Program-made: the position numbers and the translations under genes | In this document: positions 8,242 through 17,793 of the stretch, in pieces | Layout: each line of letters begins with the position of its first letter | How positions within the stretch are numbered: the stretch's first letter is position 1 | Notes under the pieces: model-generated | What the model was told of the DNA's origin: nothing | Database searches by the model: none | The model's input: the letters and a program-made list of their open reading frames with translations, nothing else | Source: Geodermatophilus sp. DSM 45219 | Lineage (GTDB): Bacteria > Actinomycetota > Actinomycetes > Mycobacteriales > Geodermatophilaceae | NCBI RefSeq assembly: GCF_900104025.1 | Contig: NZ_FNIQ01000003.1 | Span: 682,001 to 746,000 of the forward strand | DNA length: 64,000 nucleotides | Direction: 5' to 3'

Positions 8242-9185
8242 AGCCGCGAGCGGGCCAGCGCCTCCAGCCGGGCCACCAGGAACTCCACCGCGGCCGCGCT
8301 GTCGACGGTCTCGGCCACGTCCACCGCGGTGGGGGACCCCGACACGGCGCGCCGGTCGACCAGCGTCTGCCCGCGGCCGGCGCCCAGGGTGGTGTCGACG
8401 ACGACGTCCCGCCGCACGGTGCCCAGCGTGCCCGGCGCGATCGCCTCGGTCAGCGCCAGCGCGTCGTGCAGCACGACGCCGGTGGTGCCGTAGGTGGTCC
8501 GGGCGTGGTCGAGGTACTGCTGCAGCACCGCCGCGGCGGTCGCCCCGACCGGCCCGGCGGCGGCGAAGCGGGCGACGCCGTCGTCGTCCAGGACCGTGGG
8601 CAGCGTGACGTCCAGGCCGACCAGCACGGTGGGGACGGCGGAGCCCAGCACGCGCTGCGCGGCCTCCGGGTCGGCCCACACGTTGAACTCGGCGGCCGCG
8701 GTCACGTTGCCGCCCCGCGCCGCCGAGCCGCCCATGAGCACCAGCCGGCCGATCCGCTCGGCGGCCTCGGGATGGGTGGCCAGCAGCAGCGCGATGTTCG
8801 TCCAGGGGCCGATCGCGGCCACGGTCACCGGCTCCTCGGCGGCCATGAGCAGCTCGGCGAGCACGACCACGGCCGGGCGCGCGTCCGGGACGGCCGGAGA
8901 GGGCTCGAGCTTCACCCCGCCCAGGCCGGCCTCGCCGTGCACGTGGCCGGCGCGCTCGGGCTGGCGGTAGACCAGCGACTCGCGGGCACCGGCGGCCACC
9001 GGGACGTCGGACCGCCCGGCCAGGTGCAGCACCCGCAGCGCGTTCTGCGTGGTCTGCGCCAGCTCCACGTTGCCGTGCACCGTGGTGACCAGGCGCAGGT
9101 CGACCTCCGGGCTGGCCAGCGCCAGCAGGATCGCCAGGGCGTCGTCGATTCCGGGGTCGGTGTCGATCACGAGGGGGGTCGCCAC
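8238..9185 (-). CDS. Inosine/uridine-preferring nucleoside hydrolase
   Basis: A 315-residue enzyme of the nucleoside N-ribohydrolase family, which splits ribonucleosides into base and ribose. The N-terminal signature PLVIDTDPGIDDALAIL has the Asp cluster that binds the catalytic calcium. VTTVHGNVELAQTTQNAL, LVLMGGSA and EFNVWADPEAAQRVL are further family blocks, and a VVLHDALAL segment contains the conserved HDA. No signal peptide is present, so it acts in the cytoplasm. It starts 13 bp after the stop of an amino acid/polyamine-type permease, so they form an operon, although the link between the two substrates is not obvious. GTG 9185 is chosen because the Ca-binding signature begins five residues later. 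Confidence 0.88.
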   Translation of the reverse strand: MATPLVIDTDPGIDDALAILLALASPEVDLRLVTTVHGNVELAQTTQNALRVLHLAGRSDVPVAAGARESLVYRQPERAGHVHGEAGLGGVKLEPSPAVPDARPAVVVLAELLMAAEEPVTVAAIGPWTNIALLLATHPEAAERIGRLVLMGGSAARGGNVTAAAEFNVWADPEAAQRVLGSAVPTVLVGLDVTLPTVLDDDGVARFAAAGPVGATAAAVLQQYLDHARTTYGTTGVVLHDALALTEAIAPGTLGTVRRDVVVDTTLGAGRGQTLVDRRAVSGSPTAVDVAETVDSAAAVEFLVARLEALARSRL

Positions 9186-9198
9186 GGGCCCGATCCTG

Positions 9199-10548
9199 TC
9201 AGCCGCGCCGGGCGCCCTCCGCGGCGCTCGGGCGCCGGTCGACCAGCCGGGTGACGGCGTACAGCACCACCCCGCCGAGCAGCAGCAGCCCGGCGATGCC
9301 CCACACCCGCGCCTCCTGCTGCCAGAGCAGCAGCAGGCAGGAGGCGATGCCGAGCACCGGCAGCACCGTGGGGGCGCGGTAGTGGGCGGCCTCGACGGGG
9401 TCGCGGCGCAGCACCAGCACCGCGGTGTTCGTGCTGAGGAAGACGAACAGCAGCAGCAGTACCACCGTGTTGGCCAGGGTGGTGAGGTCACCGACCAGCG
9501 TGAGCGCCATCGCCACCGCCGTGGTGACGGCGATGGCCACCCACGGCGTCCGCCGGTGCGGCAGCACCCGGCCCAGGACGGCGGGCAGCAGCCGCTGCTC
9601 GGCCATCCCGTAGGCCATCCGGCTGGCCATGATCATCGTGAGCAGCGCGCCGTTGGCCACCGCGACGAGCGCGACGGCGCTGAACAGCCGGTCGGGGACG
9701 CCGGCGTCCGCGGCGCGCACCACCTCCAGCAGCGGGCCGGAGGAGGCGGCGAGCTCGTCCGGTGACAGCACCACCGACGCCGCCAGCCCGACCAGCACGT
9801 AGACCGCGCCGGCGGCCAGCAGCGAGCCGAACAGCGCCCGCGGGTAGACCCGGCGCACGTCCCGCACCTCCTCGACCAGGTTGGCCGAGGTCTCGAAGCC
9901 GACGAAGGAGTAGTAGGCGAGCAGCGCGCCGGCCAGCACCGCCGAGGCCGGGGCGACCCCGGGCGCGAACTCCACCGTGCGGCCCAGGTCGCCGTCCCCA
10001 CGGCCCAGCACCAGCGCGCCGAGGACGACGACGAGCACCAGCCCGGACACCTCGACCAGCGTCATCACGACGTTGGCGCCCAGGGACTCCTTGATGCCGC
10101 GGGCGTTGAGCAGCCCGACCAGCAGCAGGAACACCAGCGCGGCCGGCGCGGCGGGCACGTCGAGGAAGACGCCCAGGTAGTCGCCCGAGAAGGCCAGCGC
10201 CAGCCCCGCCGCGCTGGTCACCCCGGCGGCGAGCATGCAGAAGCCCACGAGGAAGGCGACCACCGGCTGCCGGAACGCCCGCTCGGCGTAGACCGCCGAT
10301 CCGCCGGCGCGCGGGTACTTGGTGGCCAGCTCGGCGTAGGACGCTGCGGTGAGCAGGGCCAGCACGAGCGCGAGCAGCAGCGGCACCCAGATCGCGCCGC
10401 CGACCTCCGCGGCCACCGAGCCGGCCAGCGCGTAGACGCCGGCGCCGAGGACGTCGCCCAGGATGAACAGGAAGAGCAGCTTCCCGGTGACGGCCCGGCG
10501 CAGCCGGGTGTCGGGCTCCTCGGCGGCGGGCGCGGTCGGGGTGCTCAC
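9199..10548 (-). CDS. APC-superfamily amino acid permease
   Basis: A 449-residue membrane protein with about 12 predicted helices and the first-helix motif FILGDVLGAGVYALAG, in which G-x-G follows a broken helix as in APC transporters. YSFVGFETSANLVEEVRD on the sixth helix is the family's second signature (F-x-G-F-E). The C-terminus ends in a basic tail. It probably imports an amino acid or amine in symport; the substrate cannot be read from sequence. GTG 10548 is chosen because upstream codons are low complexity. It precedes the nucleoside hydrolase by 13 bp on the same strand and should lead that operon. Confidence 0.85.
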   Translation of the reverse strand: MSTPTAPAAEEPDTRLRRAVTGKLLFLFILGDVLGAGVYALAGSVAAEVGGAIWVPLLLALVLALLTAASYAELATKYPRAGGSAVYAERAFRQPVVAFLVGFCMLAAGVTSAAGLALAFSGDYLGVFLDVPAAPAALVFLLLVGLLNARGIKESLGANVVMTLVEVSGLVLVVVLGALVLGRGDGDLGRTVEFAPGVAPASAVLAGALLAYYSFVGFETSANLVEEVRDVRRVYPRALFGSLLAAGAVYVLVGLAASVVLSPDELAASSGPLLEVVRAADAGVPDRLFSAVALVAVANGALLTMIMASRMAYGMAEQRLLPAVLGRVLPHRRTPWVAIAVTTAVAMALTLVGDLTTLANTVVLLLLFVFLSTNTAVLVLRRDPVEAAHYRAPTVLPVLGIASCLLLLWQQEARVWGIAGLLLLGGVVLYAVTRLVDRRPSAAEGARRG

Positions 10549-10569
10549 CCGGGGGTCCTGCTCCGCGCC

Positions 10570-10614
10570 GCGCGCCCGCAAACCATGCGTGAGGAGCCCG
10601 ACACGCGGGCGCGC
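10570..10614. other. Hairpin in the divergent upstream region 10549-10856
   Basis: The 308-bp gap between the permease gene (leftward) and the Pro-rich gene (rightward) has no gene I can support. It contains a perfect 10-bp inverted repeat, GCGCGCCCGC at 10570-10579 and its complement at 10605-10614, with a 25-base spacer. Its place just upstream of the permease start suggests an operator or attenuator on the leftward transcript, but this is only inference from position. Confidence 0.4.
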
Positions 10615-10856
10615 CGAGCCGCGTCCCGGGGTGACCGGGCCCCTGATCTGGGCGTTCCACGCTCGGGACGGCACGGCTTGTCGACAAGGGGGCGCCCGCC
10701 GAGGAGGGTCACCGGACCCCGCGGGGCAGCGTCACAACGGTTCGGTCACGCGCCCTCCAGCGGGTGTCGCAGGAGCCCGTCGCGCAGGGCCGCCGTCCCT
10801 ACCTTTCTCGTTGTCCGCAGCACACGGCACCGCGGCACGACAGACAGGAGGACGTC

Positions 10857-11540
10857 ATGGCGAACGACCGGGCACTGCTCCCGAGCCCGCCGCACACGAC
10901 GGACGACCTGACCCTCAGCGGCCTGCTCGACGTGCTGGACCGGGCCGAGCCGCTGCCGGTCCGCGCCGGGCACCGTCCCCGCCGCGCGGTCGTGCACCGC
11001 GCCGCCGTGGCCCGCCCGCGCGCCGCCGTCCGCCCGGTCCCCGTGCCGGCCCAGCGCCCCCGTCCGGTGACCCCCGTGCCGGCGCCGGCCGCGGTCCCGG
11101 GCTGGACCGCGCCCGCTCCGGCGCCCGCGCCCCGTCCGGGCCTGCGGACCCGGGTGCGCCGCCTGGTCCGCCGGCTGGCGATGTGGGGTGCCGGACCCGA
11201 CGGCGCCCACCTCGCGTGGGGCCGCCCGGCTCCCGCGGCGCCGGCTCAGCGCCCCGACGGCCCGGTGCTGCTCACCGAGCTGCCCAGCACCCCCACGATC
11301 CAGCCCGCGGCGCCTTCCCCCGCCGCGGCGCTCCGTCCGGCCCGGTCTCCCCGGCCGGCCGGCTCCCCCCGCGTCCCGGTGGTCGCCCCGCTCGCCCGGC
11401 AGCTGCCGGCACCGCGGCCTGCCCCCGCACCGAGGACCGCGCAGGGGAGCCGCCAGCCGGGAGCAGCCCGGGCGTCCGCGCCGGCCCGGTCGCGCGGCGA
11501 CCCGCGGCCCCCTCCGGCACGGGGACAGCCACCCGGCTGA
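10857..11540 (+). CDS. Proline/alanine-rich hypothetical protein
   Basis: A 227-residue protein I do not recognise. A clear ribosome site (CAGGAGGACGTC) precedes ATG 10857, which argues for real translation. The first 30 residues (DDLTLSGLLDVLDRAEPLPV) look like one or two helices. The rest is dominated by Pro, Ala, Arg and Val, with a short Arg-rich helix near residues 95-110 (TRVRRLVRRLAMWG). There is no signal peptide or membrane segment. It is probably a disordered basic cytoplasmic or nucleic-acid-associated protein. Its stop codon is directly followed by the repeat element that also follows the stops of three other genes in the window. Confidence 0.55.
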   Translation: MANDRALLPSPPHTTDDLTLSGLLDVLDRAEPLPVRAGHRPRRAVVHRAAVARPRAAVRPVPVPAQRPRPVTPVPAPAAVPGWTAPAPAPAPRPGLRTRVRRLVRRLAMWGAGPDGAHLAWGRPAPAAPAQRPDGPVLLTELPSTPTIQPAAPSPAAALRPARSPRPAGSPRVPVVAPLARQLPAPRPAPAPRTAQGSRQPGAARASAPARSRGDPRPPPARGQPPG

Positions 11541-11558
11541 GAAAGGACCCCGTCCTCC
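11540..11558 (+). repeat. Post-stop repeat element, short copy
   Basis: AGAAAGGACCCCGTCCTCC begins at the last base of the stop codon of the Pro-rich gene. The first part (TGAGAAAGGACCCCG) is identical to the start of the element that follows the LuxR gene at 53866. The whole string is almost the reverse complement of 33437-33453. A small hairpin AGGAC-CCC-GTCCT is inside it. It probably marks transcript ends. Confidence 0.6.
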
Positions 11559-12378
11559 CACGGCACCCGCTGCGGACGCCGTCCCCCGCACCGCCTCCGG
11601 CCCCGGCCGCCGCTCCCCGCTCGCCACGGGGACCGCGACCGAGTCCCGGCAGGTCCCCGCTCCTCCCGACCGACCCCGCACCGCCCTGGCTGTCCCTCCG
11701 ACGGGAGTCCTCCCGCCGCCCCAGACGTCGCTGCTCCACCGGTCCCCGCCTCGACCCCCCGCCGACTGCGTCCCTCGAACGCAGCGTGCGGACCCTCCAG
11801 GGAGGCGGCGACCGCAGCGCGGCACGGGTGTCGGCGACGGGTCCCGTCACCGGGGACGACAGGTCCGCGCCGGTACCCGTCCCCCGGGTCTCTGACCGGC
11901 ACCGACCTGGCCGGCGCTGCGGGAGCCGCCCACCGGTCCGGGAGTCGACCGCAGGAGACCCGCCCGGGCACGCTCCGGGTCAGTGCGCCGCAGGACGGGC
12001 ACCCCGCACGGCACCGCCGTCCCTCCCACCGCCCACGGCGGGCGCCCCCCGGTCCGGGGAGCGCCCGCCGTCGGCGGTCCTGCACGTCCCTCCCGCCCCT
12101 CCTGCACCACGTCCCGTATCCGCAGCGGCACCGCGTCGTTGTCGTCCATGGAGCCCCGCGCCACCCGGTGGCGCGGCCGGCGTCCGCGGGTCCCGCCTCC
12201 CCTGCCCCCGGGGGCGGGACCCGCGCAACCGGGCGTGTCGCGCTCGGCACACCGAGTGGCCGGAGAGCGCCGGAGCATGAGAGAAAGGGACGTTGCCTGC
12301 CGGTGCGGAGAGCCGGGCAGCGCCGACGGCCCGGTCCCGCCGTGCCCGACACCTCCCGAGGATGCGAGTGAGCCGACC
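11559..12378. other. 820-bp stretch with no supported gene
   Basis: All six frames give only Arg/Pro/Gly-rich translations without recognisable folds. The best candidate is a leftward frame from ATG 12149 to 11847 that begins MDDNDAVPLRIRDVVQ, a plausible peptide, but it turns into low-complexity Arg/Gly sequence and has only a weak ribosome site. An ATG at 12277 could extend the phosphatase gene by 34 codons into this stretch. Its size is large for intergenic DNA in such a compact genome, so a leader RNA, an unrecognised small gene or decayed coding sequence are all possible. Confidence 0.4.
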
Positions 12379-14490
12379 GTGAGCCCGGAGCGGACGCCGG
12401 CCGGTGCCGGGGGCCCGGACCGGGACGCCGAGGCGACCCGCCTGCGGTTCGACCTGGCCATCGACGCCGCCGGGATCGGCGGTTTCGACTGGGACCTGGT
12501 CTCCGGCCGGCTGGACTGGGACGACCGGATGCTGGAGGTCTTCGGCTACGACCGGTCCACCTGGCCCGGCACGATCGACGCCTTCGCCGACCGCATCCAC
12601 CCCGCCGACGCCGCCCGCACGCTCGGCGCGCTCCAGGAGGCGATCGAGACCCGCGGGGAGTACGACGCCGAGTTCCGGGTGGTGCTGCCCACCGGGGAGA
12701 CCCGCTGGGTGCAGGGCCGCGGCCGGACGCTCGCCGACGAGCGGGGGACCGCCGTCCGGCTGCTGGGCGCGGGCTACGACACCACCGAGCACCGGCAGAC
12801 CGACGCCCGCGTCGCCCGGGTGCTGGAGTCGATGAACGCCGCCTTCTTCGCCCTGGACCGCGAGTGGCGGTTCAGCTACGTCAACGGCGAGGCCGAGCGG
12901 GTGCTCGCACGCCCGCGCGGGGAACTGCTCGGCGGCGACATCTGGGAGCTGTTCCCCGCCGCCGTGGGCAGCGACTTCGAGGCGCACTACCGCGGCGCTG
13001 CCGCGACCGGGCGGGAGCGGGTCTTCGAGGCGTACTACCCGCCGCCGCTGGACGCGTGGTACGAGGTGCGCGCGTGGCCGGGCCCCGACGGGTTGTCGGT
13101 CTACTTCCTCGACGTCACCGAGCGCCGCGCCGCCGAGGAGCGGGCCCGGGCCGCCGCTGCCCGGCTCGCCCTCGTCGCGGAGGCCGGCGCGGTGACCGGC
13201 GGGACGCTGGACTCCGGGGCGGGGGAGGACGCCGCGCTGCAGCGGCTCGCGGAGTCCGTCGTCCCCGTGCTGGGGGACTGGGTGATCGTCAGCCTCGCCG
13301 GCCCCGACGGCCGGATGCGCGACGTCGGCAGCTGGCACCGCGACCCGGCGCTGCGGGCGACGGTCGCGCGCTACGCCCAGCTGCGGCTGGCCGCACTGCC
13401 GCCGGACGCGCCGATCCTGCGGGCGCTGGCCTCGGGCCGGACGCTGGGCGTCGCCGACGTCGGGGCGACCGTCGGCCGCACCCTGCCGCCGGGCGAGGTC
13501 AGCGACGTGTTCTGGACCCTGGACCCGCGGACGGCGGTGACGCTGCCGATGGCCGCCCGCGGACGCACGCTCGGGGCGTTGAGCATCTACCGCTCGGCGG
13601 GCCGCCTGGCCGCCGACGAGGACGACGTCGCCGCCGCCCAGGAGGTCGCGGCCCGCGTCGCCCTGGCGCTGGACAACGCCCGCCTCTACGAGCAGCAGCG
13701 CCGGCTGGCCGAGGGTCTGCAGCGCAGCCTGCTGACCGCCCCGCCGGCGCCGGACTCGGCGGAGATCGCCGTCCGGTACCGGCCCGCGGTGGAGGTCGCC
13801 GAGGTCGGCGGCGACTGGTACGACGCGTTCGTGCAGCCCTCCGGGGCGACGGTGCTGGTGATCGGCGACGTCGTCGGGCACGACACCGAGGCCGCCGCGG
13901 CCATGGGGCAGCTGCGCGGGCTGTTGCGGGGCATCGCCTACCGCGACGGGATCGGTCCGGCGCAGGTGCTCAGCGACCTCGACGCCGCGGTGCGGGGGCT
14001 GGGCATGAGCACGATGGCGACCGCCGCGGTCGCGCGGGTCGAGCAGACCCCCGAGCAGCGGGACGCCGGGCTGACCACCCTGCGCTGGTCGAACGCCGGG
14101 CACCCGCCGCCGCTGGTGCTGCACACCGACGGGCGGGTGGAGGCGCTGGAGGCCGGGCGGCCCGACCTCATGCTGGGCGTCGACCCGGCCGCGGCGCGGG
14201 GGGAGCACGAGGTGACCGTGCGTCGCGGGGCGACCCTGCTGCTCTACACCGACGGGCTGGTCGAGGGCCGTGACCTGCCGTTGGACGAGGGCATCGGCCG
14301 GCTGCGCGACGCCCTGGCCGACCTCGGTGACCAGCCGCTGGAGCAGCTCTGCGACGCGGTCATCGAGCGGCTGCGCCCGGAGCGCCTGCAGGACGACATC
14401 GCCCTGGTCGCGATCCGCCTCCACCCGCAGGGCGACGGCGGCGCTCAGCGCGGCAGGGGAACGCCACGTGACCGCGGTGTCGGCCGGTAG
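12379..14490 (+). CDS. PAS-PAS-GAF-PP2C (SpoIIE/RsbU-type) serine phosphatase
   Basis: A 703-residue sensor phosphatase. Two PAS domains come first (about 20-140, with a PAC end THRWVQGR-like segment ETRWVQGRGR; and 146-260 with FSYVNGEAERVL). A GAF domain spans about 265-440. A C-terminal PP2C domain of the SpoIIE/RsbU class follows (about 445-690). Metal-binding acidic residues are present in VGGDWYDAF (near 476), VIGDVVGHD, LLLYTDGLVEGRD and DDIALVAI. Such enzymes dephosphorylate STAS anti-anti-sigma proteins and thereby release sigma factors. The GTG at 12379 places PAS1 normally; ATG 12277, with a nearby GGAG, would add 34 residues. An RsbW-like ATPase gene converges on it, and both ends fall in one palindromic repeat. 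Confidence 0.85.
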   Translation: MSPERTPAGAGGPDRDAEATRLRFDLAIDAAGIGGFDWDLVSGRLDWDDRMLEVFGYDRSTWPGTIDAFADRIHPADAARTLGALQEAIETRGEYDAEFRVVLPTGETRWVQGRGRTLADERGTAVRLLGAGYDTTEHRQTDARVARVLESMNAAFFALDREWRFSYVNGEAERVLARPRGELLGGDIWELFPAAVGSDFEAHYRGAAATGRERVFEAYYPPPLDAWYEVRAWPGPDGLSVYFLDVTERRAAEERARAAAARLALVAEAGAVTGGTLDSGAGEDAALQRLAESVVPVLGDWVIVSLAGPDGRMRDVGSWHRDPALRATVARYAQLRLAALPPDAPILRALASGRTLGVADVGATVGRTLPPGEVSDVFWTLDPRTAVTLPMAARGRTLGALSIYRSAGRLAADEDDVAAAQEVAARVALALDNARLYEQQRRLAEGLQRSLLTAPPAPDSAEIAVRYRPAVEVAEVGGDWYDAFVQPSGATVLVIGDVVGHDTEAAAAMGQLRGLLRGIAYRDGIGPAQVLSDLDAAVRGLGMSTMATAAVARVEQTPEQRDAGLTTLRWSNAGHPPPLVLHTDGRVEALEAGRPDLMLGVDPAAARGEHEVTVRRGATLLLYTDGLVEGRDLPLDEGIGRLRDALADLGDQPLEQLCDAVIERLRPERLQDDIALVAIRLHPQGDGGAQRGRGTPRDRGVGR

Positions 14491-14504
14491 GCCGACGAGG
14501 TCAT
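14474..14504. repeat. 31-bp palindromic repeat, copy 1
   Basis: It contains the perfect stem GTCGGCC-GGTA-GGCCGAC (14479-14496). The 31-bp unit matches 42664-42694 at 29 positions. It includes the TAG stop of the PP2C gene (14488-14490) and the TGA stop (complement of TCA at 14501-14503) of the leftward ATPase gene. Confidence 0.75.
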
Positions 14505-14938
14505 CGCAGGAGGGCCCAGACGTGCTTGGCGCCGTCGGTGCAGTACCAGCCGTGGTCGGTGGCGAGCTCGGCGATCAGGTAGAGCCCGAGACCGCCCTCG
14601 CTCGGGTCGCGGTCGATCGCGGGGGACGGCGGGGTGTCGGGCGCGCCGTCGCGGACCTCGATCAGCCAGGCGTCGCCGAGCAGGCGCACGGAGGCGCGGA
14701 CGGCGCCGCCGCCGTGCCGCAGGGCGTTCGAGGCCATCTCGTCGAGCGCCAGGACCAGCCGGTCGCGCAGGTCGGCGAGGTGCGGAGCGCAGAGCTGGGT
14801 GCGCAGCTCGGCGCGGACGTCGGGCAGCTCGGCCACGGTCCCGAGGTCCCAGGCGTAGCGCTCGGGCGCCGCCGGGGGACGTGCCGACGGCCAGATCACG
14901 CGGGCCGTCTCGCCTCTCACGCCCCTGGTCCCCTTCAC
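14501..14938 (-). CDS. RsbW/SpoIIAB-like ATP-binding protein, copy 2
   Basis: A 145-residue HATPase_c_2 protein. The ATP-binding blocks are ALDEMASNALRHGGGAVRA (N box), IEVRDGAPD (Asp box) and GGLGLYLIAEL (lid). It ends KHVWALLR. It is clearly a paralogue of the protein at 6904-7398, sharing the NALRHGGGAVRA run and the ending. It may phosphorylate or capture a STAS or sigma partner; no stand-alone STAS or sigma gene is in the window. Its place end-to-end with a PP2C phosphatase suggests opposite roles in one switch. The start is either GTG 14938 or GTG 14920; both have purine-rich leaders. Confidence 0.8.
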   Translation of the reverse strand: MKGTRGVRGETARVIWPSARPPAAPERYAWDLGTVAELPDVRAELRTQLCAPHLADLRDRLVLALDEMASNALRHGGGAVRASVRLLGDAWLIEVRDGAPDTPPSPAIDRDPSEGGLGLYLIAELATDHGWYCTDGAKHVWALLR

Positions 14939-15094
14939 CTGCTCGTCCCGCCCGGAGGCGGACCTGGGTCCATCGCCCGGCGGGCGTGACCGACCGACGG
15001 CTCGCGGGCGAGCCGAACACCTGCGTATGGGTTCACCGGAGCCGTTCCAAACGTGATGAGACCGGAGTCACACCCGATCGGGGGCGCCCGGGGG

Positions 15095-16683
<1,589 letters not shown>

Positions 16684-17793
16684 CTACCTCCCGAATCGGT
16701 CGGCGGTGAACGGGGCGGCCAGCTCGGGCAGCGTGCCGGTGGCCAGCAGCTCGGCGGTCACCTCGGCGGTGACCGGGGTGAGCAGCACGCCGTTGCGGTG
16801 GTGCCCGGTGGCCAGCACCAGGCCGGGCAGCGGGCCGGGGCCGAGCAGCGGGGCGTTGTCGGGGGTGCCCGGCCGCCAGCGGGCCAGCGTCTCGACCAGC
16901 TCCAGCTCGCTGATCCCGGGGACGACGTCGATCGCGTCGTGCAGCAGGTCGTGCACCCCACCGGCGGTGACGGTCGGGTCGAAGCCGCGGTCCTCCGTCG
17001 TCGCGCCGACGATCAACCGGTCGCCCGCGTAGGGCACCAGGTAGACCTGCCGGCCGCGGACCAGCGCGCGCACCGTGCCCTCCAGCAGGTCGCTCGCCCC
17101 GGCCAGCCGCAGGATCTGGCCCTTGACCGGGCGCACCGGCAGCGGTGGCACCCCGGGCAGCCGCCCGCTGTGCGCGCCGAGCGCCAGGACGACGGTGCCG
17201 GCCGCCAGCGCACCGCCGTCCGCCGTCTCCAGCCCCACCGCCCGGCCACCGACGACGCGCAGCTCGGTGACCCGGTCGCGCACCAGGCGCACGCCGGCGG
17301 CCTGCGCGGCGACGAGCAGCGCGGCGTGCAGCGCCCGGCCGTCGACGGAGTGGTCGCCGGCCACGAGCAGCCCGCCGCGCACCCGCGGGGTGAGCGAGGG
17401 CTCGCGGCGGCGCGACTCGCGCGGGGTCAGCCGCTCGGCGGCCAGGCCCAGCTCGGTCTGGAAGGCGTGCAGCGCGGTCAGCTCGCGGACGTCGTCCTCG
17501 TCGAAGCCGACCACGAGGGTGCCGGCGGTGCGCAGGCCGATCGGCGTCCCGCTCGCCGCCTCGACGTCCGCGGCGAAGGCCGGCCAGCGCTGCACCGAAG
17601 CCAGGCCCAGCCGCAGCAGCGCCTCCTCGCGGTAGCCGGCCTCGGTGACCGGGGCGAGCATCCCGGCGGCGGCCGCCGACGCGCCGGTGCCCGGGGAGTC
17701 GTCGACCACGGTCACCGACAGGCCGCGCCGGGCCGCCCGCCAGGCCGTCGCCAGCCCGATGAGCCCCCCGCCGGCGACCGCGACGTCGGTCAT
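16684..17793 (-). CDS. thiO: Glycine oxidase ThiO
   Basis: A 369-residue FAD enzyme of the DAO family that oxidises glycine to the imine used by ThiG. The dinucleotide-binding site is VAVAGGGLIGLATAWRAARRG at residues 4-24, and the E/D at the end of strand 2 is in VTVVDDSPGTGAS. SVDGRALHAALL, GQILRL and the C-terminal LVLATGHHRNGVLLTP are typical of ThiO. An oxygen-dependent ThiO, rather than the radical enzyme ThiH, fits an aerobe. Its ATG overlaps the cytX stop (ATGA), so translation is coupled to the transporter. Confidence 0.93.
   Translation of the reverse strand: MTDVAVAGGGLIGLATAWRAARRGLSVTVVDDSPGTGASAAAAGMLAPVTEAGYREEALLRLGLASVQRWPAFAADVEAASGTPIGLRTAGTLVVGFDEDDVRELTALHAFQTELGLAAERLTPRESRRREPSLTPRVRGGLLVAGDHSVDGRALHAALLVAAQAAGVRLVRDRVTELRVVGGRAVGLETADGGALAAGTVVLALGAHSGRLPGVPPLPVRPVKGQILRLAGASDLLEGTVRALVRGRQVYLVPYAGDRLIVGATTEDRGFDPTVTAGGVHDLLHDAIDVVPGISELELVETLARWRPGTPDNAPLLGPGPLPGLVLATGHHRNGVLLTPVTAEVTAELLATGTLPELAAPFTADRFGR

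Noticed and set aside
11847-12149. Leftward 100-codon frame starting MDDNDAVPLRIRDVVQ
   Set aside because: Only the first ~22 residues look protein-like, and the ribosome site is weak. Kept as a remark in the 11559-12378 entry, not as a gene.
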